Shown: positions 30,404-40,401 of the stretch, piece by piece
How the letters are laid out: every line of letters starts with the position of its first letter
Numbering within the stretch: position 1 is the first letter of the stretch
NCBI RefSeq assembly: GCF_010500215.1
Contig: NZ_JAAGOY010000011.1
Span: 1-42,925, forward strand
DNA: 42,925 nucleotides
Reading direction: 5' to 3'
Origin: Aliiroseovarius sp. PrR006
Lineage (GTDB): Bacteria > Pseudomonadota > Alphaproteobacteria > Rhodobacterales > Rhodobacteraceae
Notes under the pieces: generated by a model
What the model saw: only the letters and a program-made list of their open reading frames with translations
Told to the model about the DNA's origin: nothing
Databases searched by the model: none
Made by a program: the position numbers and the translations under genes

Positions 30404-30488
30404 GGCCTCGGATTCGTTCCGGGGCCCGTGACATTTTGAACTTGGGGACCTTCGGGGCCCTATAACATCCGGGCAAACCATTTGCCCG
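30404..30488 (+). promoter_or_regulatory. Structured leader of rplB
   Basis: An 8-bp stem (30404-30411 with 30419-30426, one G-U pair) is followed by a weak T-run. A second hairpin has 8 bp (30470-30477 with 30481-30488) and a CCA loop, 25 bp before rplB. GGGGCCC occurs at 30421-30427 and again at 30454-30460, and because it contains the self-complementary GGGCCC the two copies could pair with each other, giving an alternative to the first stem. A TATAAC at 30461-30466 might be a second -10 element. Confidence 0.5.
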
Positions 30489-30513
30489 CACATGCAAACG
30501 GAAGACAGTAAAC

Positions 30514-31356
<843 letters not shown>

Positions 31357-31359
31357 GAT

Positions 31360-31638
31360 ATGGCACGTTCTGTCTGGAAAGGCCCTTTTGTCGACGCTTA
31401 CGTCCTCAAAAAAGCCGAAAAGACCCGCGAGTCGGGCAAAAACGAGGTCATCAAGATCTGGTCGCGTCGTTCGACCATCTTGCCCCAGTTCGTGGGTTTG
31501 ACCTTTGGCGTCTATAACGGCCAAAAGCACGTTCCCGTGCTGGTGACCGAAGACATGATCGGCCAGAAGTTCGGTGAATATTCGCCGACCCGTACCTACT
31601 ACGGTCACGCCGCCGACAAAAAAGCGAAGAGGAAATAA
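31360..31638 (+). CDS. rpsS: 30S ribosomal protein S19
   Basis: S19 sits in the 30S head near the A-site tRNA and the B1a bridge. The 92-residue protein shows the typical [20 protein letters not shown] start and the [25 protein letters not shown] core. It lies three bases after rplB and three before rplV, so the segment is tightly packed. Confidence 0.98.
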   Translation: MARSVWKGPFVDAYVLKKAEKTRESGKNEVIKIWSRRSTILPQFVGLTFGVYNGQKHVPVLVTEDMIGQKFGEYSPTRTYYGHAADKKAKRK

Positions 31639-31641
31639 GCC

Positions 31642-32022
31642 ATGGGTAAGGATAAGAATCCCCGCCGCGTGGCCGAGAACGAAGCAATGGCGAAAACCCG
31701 CATGCTTCGTACGTCCCCGCAGAAACTGAACCTGGTCGCGCAAATGATCCGTGGCAAGAAAGTTGATCGTGCTCTGACCGATCTGACTTTCTCGAACAAG
31801 CGGATCGCTCAGGACGTGAAGAAATGCCTTCAGTCCGCGATTGCGAACGCCGAGAACAACCACAACCTGGACATCGACGAACTGATCGTTGCCGAGGCCT
31901 ATGTGGGCAAAAACCTGACCATGAAACGCGGTCGTCCGCGCGCCCGTGGTCGTTTCGGCAAGATCATGAAGCCGTTCTCGGAGCTCACCATCAAGGTGCG
32001 TCAAATTGAGGAGCAAGCCTAA
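31642..32022 (+). CDS. rplV: 50S ribosomal protein L22
   Basis: L22 lines the exit tunnel with an extended beta hairpin. The 126-residue protein includes [21 protein letters not shown] and the hairpin part [14 protein letters not shown]. Its stop codon overlaps the rpsC start by one base. Confidence 0.98.
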   Translation: MGKDKNPRRVAENEAMAKTRMLRTSPQKLNLVAQMIRGKKVDRALTDLTFSNKRIAQDVKKCLQSAIANAENNHNLDIDELIVAEAYVGKNLTMKRGRPRARGRFGKIMKPFSELTIKVRQIEEQA

Positions 32023-32729
32023 TGGGTCATAAGGTAAATCCGATCGGCATGCGTCTTCAGGTCAACCGCACCTGGGATAGCCGCTGGTACGCAGACACGA
32101 AAGACTACGGTGATCTTCTTCTGGAAGACCTGAAAATTCGTGACTTCATCAAGACCGAATGCAAGCAGGCTGGTATCAGCCGTGTGATCATCGAACGCCC
32201 GCACAAGAAGTGCCGCGTTACGATCCACACTGCTCGTCCCGGTGTGATCATTGGCAAGAAAGGTGCGGACATTGAAGGTCTGCGCAAGAAAATCGCCAAC
32301 ATCACCGACTCGGAACTGCACCTGAACATCGTCGAAGTTCGTAAGCCCGAACTGGACGCTGCCCTGGTTGCAGAATCGATCGCTCAGCAGCTGGAACGTC
32401 GTGTGTCCTTCCGTCGTGCCATGAAGCGCGGTGTGCAGAACGCAATGCGTATGGGCGCCCTGGGCATCCGTATCAACGTTGCTGGCCGTCTTGGCGGTGC
32501 TGAAATCGCGCGTACCGAATGGTACCGCGAAGGTCGTGTGCCGCTGCACACCCTGCGCGCTGACATCGACTATGCACATGCAGAAGCTATGACGCCTTAC
32601 GGCATCATCGGTATCAAAACCTGGATCTTCAAAGGCGAAATCATGGAGCACGATCCTGCTGCTCGTGATCGTCGTCAAGCTGAACTCCAGGAAGGTCCCG
32701 CGCCCCGTGGCGCCGGCGGCCGTCGCTAA
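32022..32729 (+). CDS. rpsC: 30S ribosomal protein S3
   Basis: S3 forms the mRNA entry tunnel. The 235-residue protein has [24 protein letters not shown] at the N-terminus, the KH motif [17 protein letters not shown], and a C-terminal Gly/Arg-rich tail. It overlaps rplV by one base; rplP starts 13 bp after it behind AAGGAGA. Confidence 0.99.
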   Translation: MGHKVNPIGMRLQVNRTWDSRWYADTKDYGDLLLEDLKIRDFIKTECKQAGISRVIIERPHKKCRVTIHTARPGVIIGKKGADIEGLRKKIANITDSELHLNIVEVRKPELDAALVAESIAQQLERRVSFRRAMKRGVQNAMRMGALGIRINVAGRLGGAEIARTEWYREGRVPLHTLRADIDYAHAEAMTPYGIIGIKTWIFKGEIMEHDPAARDRRQAELQEGPAPRGAGGRR

Positions 32730-32742
32730 GGAGATATGATCA

Positions 32743-33156
32743 ATGCTTCAGCCTAAGCGTACAAAATTCCGCAAGATGCACAAAGGTCGGATCAAAGGTC
32801 TGGCCAAGGGTGGTTCGGATCTGAACTTCGGTTCGTATGGTCTGAAAGCTCTCGAGCCTGAGCGTGTAACCGCACGTCAGATCGAAGCTGCCCGTCGTGC
32901 CATGACGCGTCACATGAAGCGTCAGGGTCGTGTATGGATCCGCATCTTCCCGGACACCCCGGTAACCGCCAAGCCCATCGAAGTTCGTATGGGTAAAGGT
33001 AAAGGTTCCGTGGACCGTTGGACCTGCAAAGTTAAGCCGGGCCGCGTTATGTTCGAGATCGACGGCGTCAATGACGACGTTGCTCGCGAAGCTCTGCGCC
33101 TTGCTGCCATGAAACTGCCGATCAAATCGCGCGTCGTGGTTCGTGAGGACTGGTAA
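32743..33156 (+). CDS. rplP: 50S ribosomal protein L16
   Basis: L16 contacts A-site tRNA. The 137-residue protein starts [19 protein letters not shown] and has the conserved [23 protein letters not shown]. It ends the second S10 segment, because rpmC, its usual neighbour, is 4.2 kb away behind a cargo block. Confidence 0.99.
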   Translation: MLQPKRTKFRKMHKGRIKGLAKGGSDLNFGSYGLKALEPERVTARQIEAARRAMTRHMKRQGRVWIRIFPDTPVTAKPIEVRMGKGKGSVDRWTCKVKPGRVMFEIDGVNDDVAREALRLAAMKLPIKSRVVVREDW

Positions 33157-33190
33157 GTTTCGCTAACGCGAAATTGCTAGTGTTAAGAAT

Positions 33191-33229
33191 AAAAACCCCC
33201 GTCGAGAAATCGGCGGGGGTTTTTGTTTT
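33191..33229 (+). terminator. Strong terminator after rplP
   Basis: A 10-bp stem with a GAAA loop (33196-33205 with 33210-33219, one G-U pair) is flanked by five A and five T. A small 6-bp hairpin precedes it at 33158-33173. Confidence 0.94.
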
Positions 33230-33323
33230 GGTAGTGCGATTTCCAGTCCAGCAATTCAGAGTTGTAAATTTTTCATCGCGAGGATACTTGAGGTGGCAAG
33301 CATTTGAAGTGGATGGGTTCCTC

Positions 33324-33752
33324 ATGAAGCACAGTATTCTTTTCCTAGCAGTCGCGTGCATGTCCGTAGCGCTATCTGGATGTAATACGACTGAGCAGGC
33401 GAACGCTGTTCTGGAACAAAAATATCAGGGAACGCAGGTAGACGCATTCTTTCTGCAATACGGCCCACCGGTTCGCTCGTTCAGAACCAAGTCCGGAGAA
33501 AGCATCTATATCTGGGCAGAAGAGGCGAAGAACTACTATATTCCACCAACTGCCAGCACTTCTATAAACACCTATGGGACGACTTCTTATGCGACCACCA
33601 ATTTCTACGGAGGTGGATCAATCAATGTGCAGTGTCAGCTGAAAGTTATCGCCGACCGTCGTGGGGTGATTAAAGAGATTATCGCACACAAAGATACGAT
33701 CGGTGATTGGGATCTAAGCCGTTGTCATGAGGTGTTTGGGAAAGAGAAGTGA
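33324..33752 (+). CDS. Predicted lipoprotein, possibly BamE-like fold
   Basis: From the ATG at 33324 the protein has 142 residues: a signal peptide ending in LSGC (lipobox), then segments such as FFLQYGPPVRSFRTKSGESIYIW, which resembles the strand-turn pattern of SmpA/OmlA (BamE)-type lipoproteins. A Ser/Thr/Tyr-rich stretch and a final CHEVFG follow. Three cysteines besides the lipid-bearing one are absent from the first half, and two lie near the C-terminus (VQC, SRC), so a disulfide is possible. The longer frame from 33174 would run through the rplP terminator and is rejected. Function unknown. Confidence 0.7.
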   Translation: MKHSILFLAVACMSVALSGCNTTEQANAVLEQKYQGTQVDAFFLQYGPPVRSFRTKSGESIYIWAEEAKNYYIPPTASTSINTYGTTSYATTNFYGGGSINVQCQLKVIADRRGVIKEIIAHKDTIGDWDLSRCHEVFGKEK

Positions 33753-33920
33753 TAGTTCTTTGGCCCGGCGCTGTCGTGCCGGACCCTTTCTTTGAGAACG
33801 CCTGCCCTACTACCCGCCACATCGGGGCTTTCTGCCTGCCTCCTATTTCCTGATTGCACTTTGCCCCAAAACCACTGATCTCAGGGGGGAAGGACATGCA
33901 TGCGAATGGAAGGACAGGGC

Positions 33921-34265
33921 ATGATTGAACGTATTGAAACCGGGGTGCGCTCCTCGAAAATCGTGAAGTACAAGGGCATCGCCTATATCACCGGTCAGGT
34001 GGGCGAGGGCGAAACCATTCAAGAGCAGACCGCAGAATGCTTGCGTCGTCTGGATGCCCTGCTGGAAAAAGCCGGATCGTCGCGCGAACACATGCTGCGC
34101 GCCACCATTTGGCTGGCAGATATGAGCGACTTTGCAGGACTGAACGAGGTCTGGAACGCGTGGGTTCCCGAGGGGCACGCGCCTGCGCGCGCCTGCGGTG
34201 AAGCCAAGTTGGCCCGGCCCGAGTTGAAGGTCGAAATCATCGTAGACGCGGCGTACGAAGAGTAA
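33921..34265 (+). CDS. RidA/YjgF family protein
   Basis: RidA-family proteins hydrolyse reactive enamine/imine intermediates formed by PLP enzymes. From ATG 33921, with AAGGA six bases upstream, the protein has 114 residues, the usual family size. It shows ITGQVGEGETIQEQTAECLRRLD and ends ARPELKVEIIVDAAY, in which the Arg aligns with the substrate-carboxylate-binding Arg of active RidA. An in-frame ATG at 33900 would add seven unconserved residues. It is convergent with the hemerythrin gene. Whether it is a true deaminase or a divergent subgroup member cannot be said. Confidence 0.88.
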   Translation: MIERIETGVRSSKIVKYKGIAYITGQVGEGETIQEQTAECLRRLDALLEKAGSSREHMLRATIWLADMSDFAGLNEVWNAWVPEGHAPARACGEAKLARPELKVEIIVDAAYEE

Positions 34266-34287
34266 TCTCGTGTCTGCGCGATCTTAA

Positions 34288-34325
34288 AGAAGGGCAGCCG
34301 GTATCCGCCGTTTGCCCTTTTCTTT
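34288..34325 (+). terminator. Terminator after the RidA gene
   Basis: A 7-bp stem (34290-34296 with 34313-34319) is followed by TTTTCTTT. It lies between two convergent genes. Confidence 0.75.
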
Positions 34326-34368
34326 CGAAGCCGTCTACGCCCTGATGAAATTGCGCCGAGTGGGTAGG

Positions 34369-34950
34369 CTAAACGCCGACCCTGAACACCCCAATGGCCT
34401 CTTCCAGCTGGGTCTCTTCATAACCGAAATGCGAGTGCACCACGGTTTCCAATTGCCGAAACACCGCGCGGGCTTCGTCGAACTTCTCGGTGTCCACCTC
34501 GAACATCAGCGCCATGGCGGCGCGTTCCAGTCGGACCAGAAGTTCATGCACGACCTTGTGCTCTTCCTTCAGCCGGTCGACGACCGCACGTAGGGCATCG
34601 TTGCCTTGCCCGGCCAGTTGCGGGAACAGGCTGTATTCCTCGGCGTCGTGGTGAAAGTTCAGCACTTTGCATTCCCGCCCACAGAGCGAGCCGAACTGCC
34701 GGACGTTTTGTGCGAACTCGGCCGATGTCACCGCGTCTGATAGGTCGCGCCCCGAGGCCTCACCCGCCTCGATCCGATCCAGCACGATGCCGATCCGGCC
34801 TACATCATTCAGATGCATCCTATGGATGGCCGCCAACCGCCGCCCCATGTGCCGATCCGTGTCCGTCGCGTCGGGCAGGGCGGGCATGGTCGGGCGGGTG
34901 CCGTAGTCGACCGTCAGGTCGGCAAGGGGTGTGGTGCTGAGTGTGCTCAT
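34369..34950 (-). CDS. Hemerythrin-like domain protein
   Basis: The 193-residue protein, mainly helical, has the metal-ligand pattern of hemerythrin cation-binding domains: H46, H100/H101 with E104 (FHHDAEEYSLFP), H131 and H135 (EEHKVVHELL), and H172/H174 with E178 (HSHFGYEE). Such proteins bind a diiron centre and sense or store O2 or NO, or protect Fe-S clusters. The start at 34950 has GAGGA nine bases upstream; an upstream ATG at 35007 is unlikely. Specific role unknown. Confidence 0.88.
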   Translation of the reverse strand: MSTLSTTPLADLTVDYGTRPTMPALPDATDTDRHMGRRLAAIHRMHLNDVGRIGIVLDRIEAGEASGRDLSDAVTSAEFAQNVRQFGSLCGRECKVLNFHHDAEEYSLFPQLAGQGNDALRAVVDRLKEEHKVVHELLVRLERAAMALMFEVDTEKFDEARAVFRQLETVVHSHFGYEETQLEEAIGVFRVGV

Positions 34951-35016
34951 GATGTCCTCGGTCGCGGCGCAATGCAGAGCAGATAGGTGCCGCGCCGAGG
35001 ATTGCAACTTCGCGGG

Positions 35017-35355
35017 TTAGCGCAGCAGCTCGTCCATCAGGCCGATGATCTCGAGAATTTGGAACGTGGTGGGATCCGCGCGATAGATCATCTCGCCCAC
35101 GCGATAGTAGCTGTACTCGGGATCAAGGCGGTAGCGGTCATAATCCGTGATGGGACGATAGTCATAATCATGAACGTAATCCCCCTCTTTCGGTTTCGCC
35201 AATCCGGGCGGGACGCAGGGCGGGTTCTTCTTGGCGAGCCCCGGAGGGCAGCCACCGTTTCCGACGCCGTTGCCTTTTCCATTCCCTGCGAAAGAGGCGC
35301 CCGCCATCATGGGCAATAGGGCGAGGATCAGGGCGGCTTTAAGGGGTGTTTTCAT
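35017..35355 (-). CDS. RcnB-like periplasmic protein
   Basis: With the start at 35355 the protein has 112 residues: a signal peptide ending ASFAG, a Gly/Asn-rich stretch, two copies of PPGLAK (CPPGLAKKNPP and CVPPGLAKPK), and a C-terminal part with the YYRVGEMIYRAD...ILEII pattern seen in the RcnB family. RcnB takes part in nickel and cobalt homeostasis in Escherichia coli, but many relatives are uncharacterised. An ATG two codons upstream (35361) is also possible. It is on the same strand as the oxygenase gene. Confidence 0.65.
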   Translation of the reverse strand: MKTPLKAALILALLPMMAGASFAGNGKGNGVGNGGCPPGLAKKNPPCVPPGLAKPKEGDYVHDYDYRPITDYDRYRLDPEYSYYRVGEMIYRADPTTFQILEIIGLMDELLR

Positions 35356-35469
35356 GGTCATTCCCGTGTTGCAGAGTGTGTCGCGTGTTGAGCATGATGC
35401 TATCCGCACCGCCAGTGTTATCCAATATCAGTGGGATCTGGCGCGGGGATTTGCCGATCTTGGCAGGTC

Positions 35470-35501
35470 AAAAGCAAAACCGCGCCGGGTGGGCGCGGTT
35501 T
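35470..35501 (-). terminator. Terminator of the 2OG-Fe(II) oxygenase gene
   Basis: A 10-bp perfect stem (35477-35486 with 35492-35501) reads on the minus strand into TTTTGCTTTTG, 31 bp after the oxygenase stop codon. Confidence 0.85.
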
Positions 35502-35531
35502 GGTGTCGTTCGATGGGAGAGGCGCGGGCCG

Positions 35532-36155
35532 TTACTCGCCCCACTTGTAATTAAAGCTCACCGACAGGCGCTCTTCCTCGCCGGTGTTCTGCATCACCTC
35601 GTGGCGCAGCCAGCTTTCCCACAGCAGCACGTCACCCTCGGACGGACGCTTGGTGATGAAGCTCTGCAGCTCTTCGCGCGCGTTTTTGTGGCGGGGCGGG
35701 GCGGCCATCATGCGGGCGTGGCGCGGGTCTTCGTACCGCAGGGCACCGGCACCTTCGGGCAGGGCCAGATAAGTGGTGCCGGAAATGACCGAATGCGGAT
35801 GGATATGCGCCGAGTGATAGCCGCCGGGCGGCAGGATGTTGATCCAGATATCCTCGAGCACCAATTCACGCCCATCCAGATTGAATTCCAGATCCTCGGC
35901 AAAGGCGGCGACGTGCTTGTCCAGGCTGTCGACCAGATCCTTGAAGATCGGGAAGCGCCAGGGCAGGTCGGTCAGGGAGGCGTAAGAGGTGTAACCGGGA
36001 TAACCCTCGGCCTCGCACCATTCCTGCCCCGCCTCGTCATCCTCGGCGATGGAATAGCAGCTGTCATAAAGCTCGTCTTGGCTGACCTTGGGGTCAAACT
36101 CGGACAGTTGAGCATGGTAAAGGCGGGTCACGAAGAGGGAAGAGATATTGGCCAT
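35532..36155 (-). CDS. 2OG-Fe(II) oxygenase-like protein (TIGR02466 type)
   Basis: The 207-residue protein from the ATG at 36155 has the double-stranded beta-helix pattern of TIGR02466. The segment SAHIHPHSVISGTTYL (H117, H119, H121) and the later LRHEVMQNTGEEERLSVSFNYKW (H185, R196) supply Fe(II) and 2-oxoglutarate ligands. Proteins of this type are widespread in marine bacteria and phages, with no proven substrate. A longer frame from 36413 is not supported. It is divergent from the methyltransferase at 36276 across 120 bp. Confidence 0.85.
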   Translation of the reverse strand: MANISSLFVTRLYHAQLSEFDPKVSQDELYDSCYSIAEDDEAGQEWCEAEGYPGYTSYASLTDLPWRFPIFKDLVDSLDKHVAAFAEDLEFNLDGRELVLEDIWINILPPGGYHSAHIHPHSVISGTTYLALPEGAGALRYEDPRHARMMAAPPRHKNAREELQSFITKRPSEGDVLLWESWLRHEVMQNTGEEERLSVSFNYKWGE

Positions 36156-36275
36156 GAGGCAGGGATAGCGGATTCGGGACTGAAGCGCGAGCTTGAGTTT
36201 GGTGAAAGGGGCAGCGATATTGACGCAGCCAATCTGCTCGCGCAACCTTGGTATAAATAAGGTAGGGGGGAGCCG

Positions 36276-37160
36276 ATGGCATACGCTGACGCGCTGAAAG
36301 AAATTCAGGCATTGATCCGATCGACGGAAACACTGGCCGCACTTGGAGCATTGGCCAAGATCAAGTCCGGAGCGATTGTCGCTGATCCCAATACGCATAC
36401 CGCTTTGGAACAAGTCGTCGATGCTGTTGATCCTGCTTTTTTCGATGACCTTTCAGCGGAAGAGTTGTCGTTCCTTTGGGCGACGGCTTACGGCAATCTC
36501 AGTCGGGTTTTTGACCTTGTTGCGCACCCGGACAAGCCTGGCAATTGGGACTATTCCGATCCGACGGTTCTTGAGGCCCAAGGAAAGTCATCCAGAGCCG
36601 TAACGCGCTTCCTCAATGCTCACGCACAGGAAGATACTGAATTCCGGGCCCTACTTGAAGGTGGAGCCAGGATTTTGGACGTCGGCAGCGGGGTTGGCTG
36701 GATTTCAATCACGCTGGCTGAAAGTTGGCCGCATATTCATGTCGATGGCCTCGAGATCTTACCTCCTGCTCTGGAGCGCGCTCAGATCAATCTGGCCAAT
36801 AGCGAGGTCTCCGACCGGGTCAGGTTTCTCGACAAGAATGTCACTGAGCTTGATGAAGAGGAGCGTTATGACGTCATATTTGTCCCGATGATGTTCATTC
36901 CCGAGAGCGCCCTGCGTGCAGCAATGCCTCGCCTGTGTCGCGCCCTTCGCCCAGGTGGGTTCCTTATCGTCGGCAATTATCGTCTTTCCGATGACCCTTT
37001 GATGCGCGCGCTTAACGGTCTCCAGACCTGCATATCCGGTGGCCGGGTTTGGGACGAAGAAGAGATTGGTGAACTTCTCTTGGAATACGGGTTCAAGCTG
37101 GAGTTGGATGTGGCGCCTGGAATGCCCATCTCTTTGCATCCGGGGCGAAGGATCAGGTAG
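36276..37160 (+). CDS. SAM-dependent methyltransferase
   Basis: The 294-residue protein has an all-helical N-terminal part of about 130 residues and then a class I fold: motif I ILDVGSGVGWISITLAE, the acidic DGLEI, and the post-motif LRPGGFLIVGNYR. The N-terminal part resembles the cap of small-molecule or O-methyltransferase families, but I cannot name the substrate. GGGGGAG precedes the ATG and a TATAAA at about 36251-36256 could be its -10. It is the last gene of the second cargo block, directly before the rpmC promoter. Confidence 0.82.
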   Translation: MAYADALKEIQALIRSTETLAALGALAKIKSGAIVADPNTHTALEQVVDAVDPAFFDDLSAEELSFLWATAYGNLSRVFDLVAHPDKPGNWDYSDPTVLEAQGKSSRAVTRFLNAHAQEDTEFRALLEGGARILDVGSGVGWISITLAESWPHIHVDGLEILPPALERAQINLANSEVSDRVRFLDKNVTELDEEERYDVIFVPMMFIPESALRAAMPRLCRALRPGGFLIVGNYRLSDDPLMRALNGLQTCISGGRVWDEEEIGELLLEYGFKLELDVAPGMPISLHPGRRIR

Positions 37161-37193
37161 GAATTTCATCTTGCGGGAAATGCAAACTTTCCC

Positions 37194-37222
37194 TTGCCCC
37201 CAAGGCCTAACCACCCTATAGA
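37194..37222 (+). promoter_or_regulatory. Promoter of rpmC and the following spc genes
   Basis: TTGCCC at 37194-37199, a 17-bp C-rich spacer and TATAGA at 37217-37222 are followed by CGCAC and GCGCGG. The leader of about 115 nt contains a 5-bp stem with a GTAA loop at 37239-37252 and the GGATTC element also found in the rpsJ and rplB leaders. Confidence 0.78.
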
Positions 37223-37342
37223 CGCACATCGCGCGGATTCCCGGTAACGGGATTCGTGTGTATTGCATATAACCCACCAGACATAGGGTGACCTTCCGCT
37301 AAGACGGGAAGAGCTCTCTGGTGCAAGGAAAGGAAAAGGCGA

Positions 37343-37543
37343 ATGAACGCCAAGGAACTGCGTGATCAGTCTCCTGACCAGCTGCGCGAAAAGCTGGCAG
37401 AGCTGAAAAAGGAAAGCTTCAACCTGCGTTTTCAGCAGGCCACCGGCGCCCTCGAAAACACTTCTCAGATGCGTAAAGTACGCCGCGACGCTGCGCGCGT
37501 GAAAACCATCCTGAGCGAACAAGCCAAAGCTGCGGCTGAGTAA
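37343..37543 (+). CDS. rpmC: 50S ribosomal protein L29
   Basis: L29 lies at the tunnel exit next to L23. The 66-residue helical protein has [30 protein letters not shown], the usual start. AAGGAAAGG provides the ribosome binding site. First gene of the third S10-spc segment; rpsQ follows after 14 bp. Confidence 0.98.
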   Translation: MNAKELRDQSPDQLREKLAELKKESFNLRFQQATGALENTSQMRKVRRDAARVKTILSEQAKAAAE

Positions 37544-37557
37544 GAGGAGCTGAGAGT

Positions 37558-37788
37558 ATGCCCAAACGTATCCTGAATGGTGTTGTAACCAGCGCCGCAA
37601 ACGAGCAAACCGTGACTGTTTCGGTTGAACGCCGCTTCAAGCACCCGCTGCTTCAGAAAACCGTTCGTAAGTCGAAGAAATATCGCGCTCACGACGAACA
37701 GAATGCCTATAAGGCAGGCGATAAGGTTCGCATCATCGAATGTGCACCGAAGTCGAAAACCAAGCGTTGGGAAGTTCTGGAAGGCTAA
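37558..37788 (+). CDS. rpsQ: 30S ribosomal protein S17
   Basis: S17 binds the lower 30S body early in assembly. The 76-residue protein has [41 protein letters not shown] and the usual length. GAGGAG upstream serves as Shine-Dalgarno. An 88-bp gap with a small 6-bp hairpin (37809-37823) separates it from rplN. Confidence 0.98.
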   Translation: MPKRILNGVVTSAANEQTVTVSVERRFKHPLLQKTVRKSKKYRAHDEQNAYKAGDKVRIIECAPKSKTKRWEVLEG

Positions 37789-37876
37789 GTTTAACTTACC
37801 TTCCCGGACGACTTAACAAGTCGAAACCCTGGGGGTTCCGCCATGCATCGGCGCCCCAAAGGTCGGGAGAAACCAC

Positions 37877-38245
37877 ATGATCCAGATGCAAACCAATCTG
37901 GATGTAGCTGACAACAGCGGCGCTCGCCGTGTTCAGTGCATCAAGGTTCTGGGTGGTTCCAAGCGTAAATACGCATCCGTTGGCGACATCATTGTTGTCT
38001 CGGTTAAGGAAGCCATCCCGCGCGGTCGCGTAAAGAAAGGTGACGTCCGTAAGGCCGTCGTCGTTCGCACCGCCAAAGAGGTCCGTCGTGACGACGGTAC
38101 CGCAATCCGTTTTGACCGCAACGCTGCTGTCATCCTGAACAACAACAACGAGCCCGTGGGCACCCGTATCTTCGGACCGGTTGTTCGCGAACTGCGCGCG
38201 AAGAACTTCATGAAGATCATCTCGCTGGCTCCGGAGGTGCTGTAA
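37877..38245 (+). CDS. rplN: 50S ribosomal protein L14
   Basis: L14 is at the subunit interface. The 122-residue protein, of fixed family length, reads [30 protein letters not shown] at the start and ends [15 protein letters not shown]. It begins the spc part of the cluster; rplX follows after one base. Confidence 0.99.
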   Translation: MIQMQTNLDVADNSGARRVQCIKVLGGSKRKYASVGDIIVVSVKEAIPRGRVKKGDVRKAVVVRTAKEVRRDDGTAIRFDRNAAVILNNNNEPVGTRIFGPVVRELRAKNFMKIISLAPEVL

Positions 38246-38246
38246 G

Positions 38247-38552
38247 ATGGCTGCTAAGTTGAGAAAAGGCGACAAGGTTGTCGTTCTGGCCGGCAAAGAC
38301 AAAGGTAAACAGGGCGAGATTTCGTCGGTTGACCCGAAAGCTGGCAAAGCCATCGTTGATGGTGTGAACATCGCAATCCGCCACACCCGTCAGAGCCAGA
38401 ACGCACAAGGTGGCCGCATCCCGCAAGCGATGCCGATCCAGCTGTCGAACCTGGCCCTTCTGGACAAGAACGGCAAAGCAACGCGCGTTGGCTTCCGCGA
38501 GGAAGACGGCAAGAAAGTGCGTTTCGCCAAAACCACTGGGGAGACTGTCTGA
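38247..38552 (+). CDS. rplX: 50S ribosomal protein L24
   Basis: L24 is an assembly initiator near the tunnel exit. The 101-residue protein has a KOW motif ([22 protein letters not shown]) at the start. Its stop codon overlaps the rplE start by one base. In Escherichia coli S8 represses this operon at the rplX-rplE junction; I could not identify such a site here. Confidence 0.98.
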   Translation: MAAKLRKGDKVVVLAGKDKGKQGEISSVDPKAGKAIVDGVNIAIRHTRQSQNAQGGRIPQAMPIQLSNLALLDKNGKATRVGFREEDGKKVRFAKTTGETV

Positions 38553-39115
38553 TGCTGGATACCGCAAACTACACCCCCCGCCTGAAGACCGTTTATCAGG
38601 ACAGCATCCGTGCCGCCCTGAAAGAGGAATTCGGCTACAAGAACGACATGCAGATCCCGCGTCTGGACAAAATCGTTCTGAATATTGGTTGTGGCGCTGA
38701 GGCCGTTAAGGACTCGAAAAAAGCCAAGTCAGCAATCGAAGATCTGACCAAAATCGCCGGCCAGCAGGCCGTTGGTACGAAAGCGCGCAAGTCGCACGCT
38801 CCGTTCCGTCTGCGTGAAGGTATGATCATCGGTGCAAAGGTGACCCTGCGCGGCGAACGGATGTATGAATTCCTGGACCGCCTGATCACCATCGCGATGC
38901 CCCGTATCCGCGACTTCCGCGGCGTATCGGGAACCTCGTTTGACGGTCGTGGCAACTATGCCACCGGCCTGAAAGAGCACATCGTGTTCCCAGAAATCGA
39001 CTTTGATAAAGTTGATGAGACCTGGGGCATGGACATCGTGATTGCCACCACCGCTGCAACCGACGCGGAAGCAAAGAGCCTGTTGAAGCACTTCAACATG
39101 CCCTTCAACAGCTGA
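38552..39115 (+). CDS. rplE: 50S ribosomal protein L5
   Basis: L5 binds 5S rRNA in the central protuberance. The 187-residue protein contains the family regions [19 protein letters not shown] and [26 protein letters not shown]. It overlaps rplX by one base and lies 19 bp before rpsN. Confidence 0.99.
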   Translation: MLDTANYTPRLKTVYQDSIRAALKEEFGYKNDMQIPRLDKIVLNIGCGAEAVKDSKKAKSAIEDLTKIAGQQAVGTKARKSHAPFRLREGMIIGAKVTLRGERMYEFLDRLITIAMPRIRDFRGVSGTSFDGRGNYATGLKEHIVFPEIDFDKVDETWGMDIVIATTAATDAEAKSLLKHFNMPFNS

Positions 39116-39134
39116 TCCGCGGGAAGGAAAAGAC

Positions 39135-39440
39135 ATGGCTAAAAAAGCAATGATCGAACGCGAGAAGAAGCGCGAAAAGCTGGTGGCAAAATATGCTGCT
39201 AAGCGTGCTGCGCTGAAAGAGATCGCAAACGACGAAAGCAAGTCGATGGAAGAGCGTTTCACCGCCCGCCTGAAACTTGCAAAACTGCCGCGTAACTCGT
39301 CGGCCACCCGCTTGCACAACCGCTGCCAGCTGACCGGTCGTCCTCACGCTTACTATCGTAAGTTGAAAGTTTCGCGTATCGCGCTGCGGGAACTTGGCTC
39401 TGCTGGCCAGATCCCCGGCATGGTGAAATCGAGCTGGTAA
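39135..39440 (+). CDS. rpsN: 30S ribosomal protein S14 (zinc-free type)
   Basis: S14 is in the 30S head. The 101-residue protein is the long C-minus form: the positions that are zinc cysteines in the short form are replaced, with only one Cys ([25 protein letters not shown]). GGGAAGGAAA precedes the start. Confidence 0.98.
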   Translation: MAKKAMIEREKKREKLVAKYAAKRAALKEIANDESKSMEERFTARLKLAKLPRNSSATRLHNRCQLTGRPHAYYRKLKVSRIALRELGSAGQIPGMVKSSW

Positions 39441-39452
39441 GGGAGAGAAGAT

Positions 39453-39845
39453 ATGAACGATCCTATCGGCGATATGCTCACCCGTATCCGCAACGCTCAC
39501 ATGCGTGGCAAGTCCACCGTTTCGACCCCAGCGTCGAAACTGCGCGGCTGGGTTCTGGATGTACTGGCTGACGAAGGCTACATCCGCGGCTACGAAAATG
39601 GCACTGACGAGCGTGGGCTTCCCACTCTTGAAATCAGCCTCAAATACTACGACGGCACGCCCGTTATTCGCGAATTGAAGCGAGTATCGAAGCCTGGTCG
39701 TCGCGTCTATATGGGTTCGAAAGACATCCCGCAGGTCCGTCAGGGTCTGGGTGTGTCGATCGTTTCGACCCCGAAAGGCGTCATGTCCGATGCAAACGCT
39801 CGCAACCAGAATGTTGGTGGCGAAGTGCTTTGCACCGTCTTCTAA
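39453..39845 (+). CDS. rpsH: 30S ribosomal protein S8
   Basis: S8 is a primary 16S-binding protein and in Escherichia coli the translational repressor of the spc operon. The 130-residue protein has [21 protein letters not shown] and ends [29 protein letters not shown] precedes the start. The Shine-Dalgarno of rplF overlaps its stop region. Confidence 0.98.
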   Translation: MNDPIGDMLTRIRNAHMRGKSTVSTPASKLRGWVLDVLADEGYIRGYENGTDERGLPTLEISLKYYDGTPVIRELKRVSKPGRRVYMGSKDIPQVRQGLGVSIVSTPKGVMSDANARNQNVGGEVLCTVF

Positions 39846-39855
39846 GGAGGTCTCT

Positions 39856-40389
39856 ATGTCTCGTATTGGTAAAAAACCGGTCGAGCTGCCCTCTGGCGTA
39901 ACTGCCAGCTTGTCGGGCCAGACCGTAGAAGTGAAGGGCCCCAAGGGAACCCTCACTTTCACCGCCACAGATGATGTGACCATCGCGATTGAAGACAACA
40001 GCGTGTCGGTTGAACCGCGCGGCAAGTCGAAGCGTGCACGTCAGCAGTGGGGCATGAGCCGCACGATGGTTGCCAACTTGGTGACCGGCGTAAGCGAAGG
40101 CTTCAAGAAAGAGCTGGAAATCAACGGTGTTGGTTATCGTGCTCAGATGCAGGGCAACACCCTGAAGCTGAACCTTGGCTACTCGCACGATGTTGATTTC
40201 GTTGCTCCGGAAGGTGTCACTGTCACCGCTCCGAAGCCGACGATCATCATCGTAGAAGGCATCGACCAACAACTCGTCGGCCAGACCGCGGCCAACATCC
40301 GCGAATGGCGTAAGCCCGAGCCCTACAAGGGCAAAGGTATCAAATACAAAGACGAGTATATCTTCCGCAAGGAAGGTAAGAAGAAGTAA
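39856..40389 (+). CDS. rplF: 50S ribosomal protein L6
   Basis: L6 lies near the sarcin-ricin loop. From ATG 39856, behind AAGGAGG, it has 177 residues starting [14 protein letters not shown] and contains the [23 protein letters not shown] region. An upstream in-frame start inside rpsH is rejected. Confidence 0.98.
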   Translation: MSRIGKKPVELPSGVTASLSGQTVEVKGPKGTLTFTATDDVTIAIEDNSVSVEPRGKSKRARQQWGMSRTMVANLVTGVSEGFKKELEINGVGYRAQMQGNTLKLNLGYSHDVDFVAPEGVTVTAPKPTIIIVEGIDQQLVGQTAANIREWRKPEPYKGKGIKYKDEYIFRKEGKKK

Positions 40390-40401
40390 AGGACCAGACA
40401 G

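Noticed and set aside
30206-30439. A 77-codon frame over the rplB promoter
   Set aside because: It covers the promoter and leader and has low-complexity Arg/Pro content with no family match.
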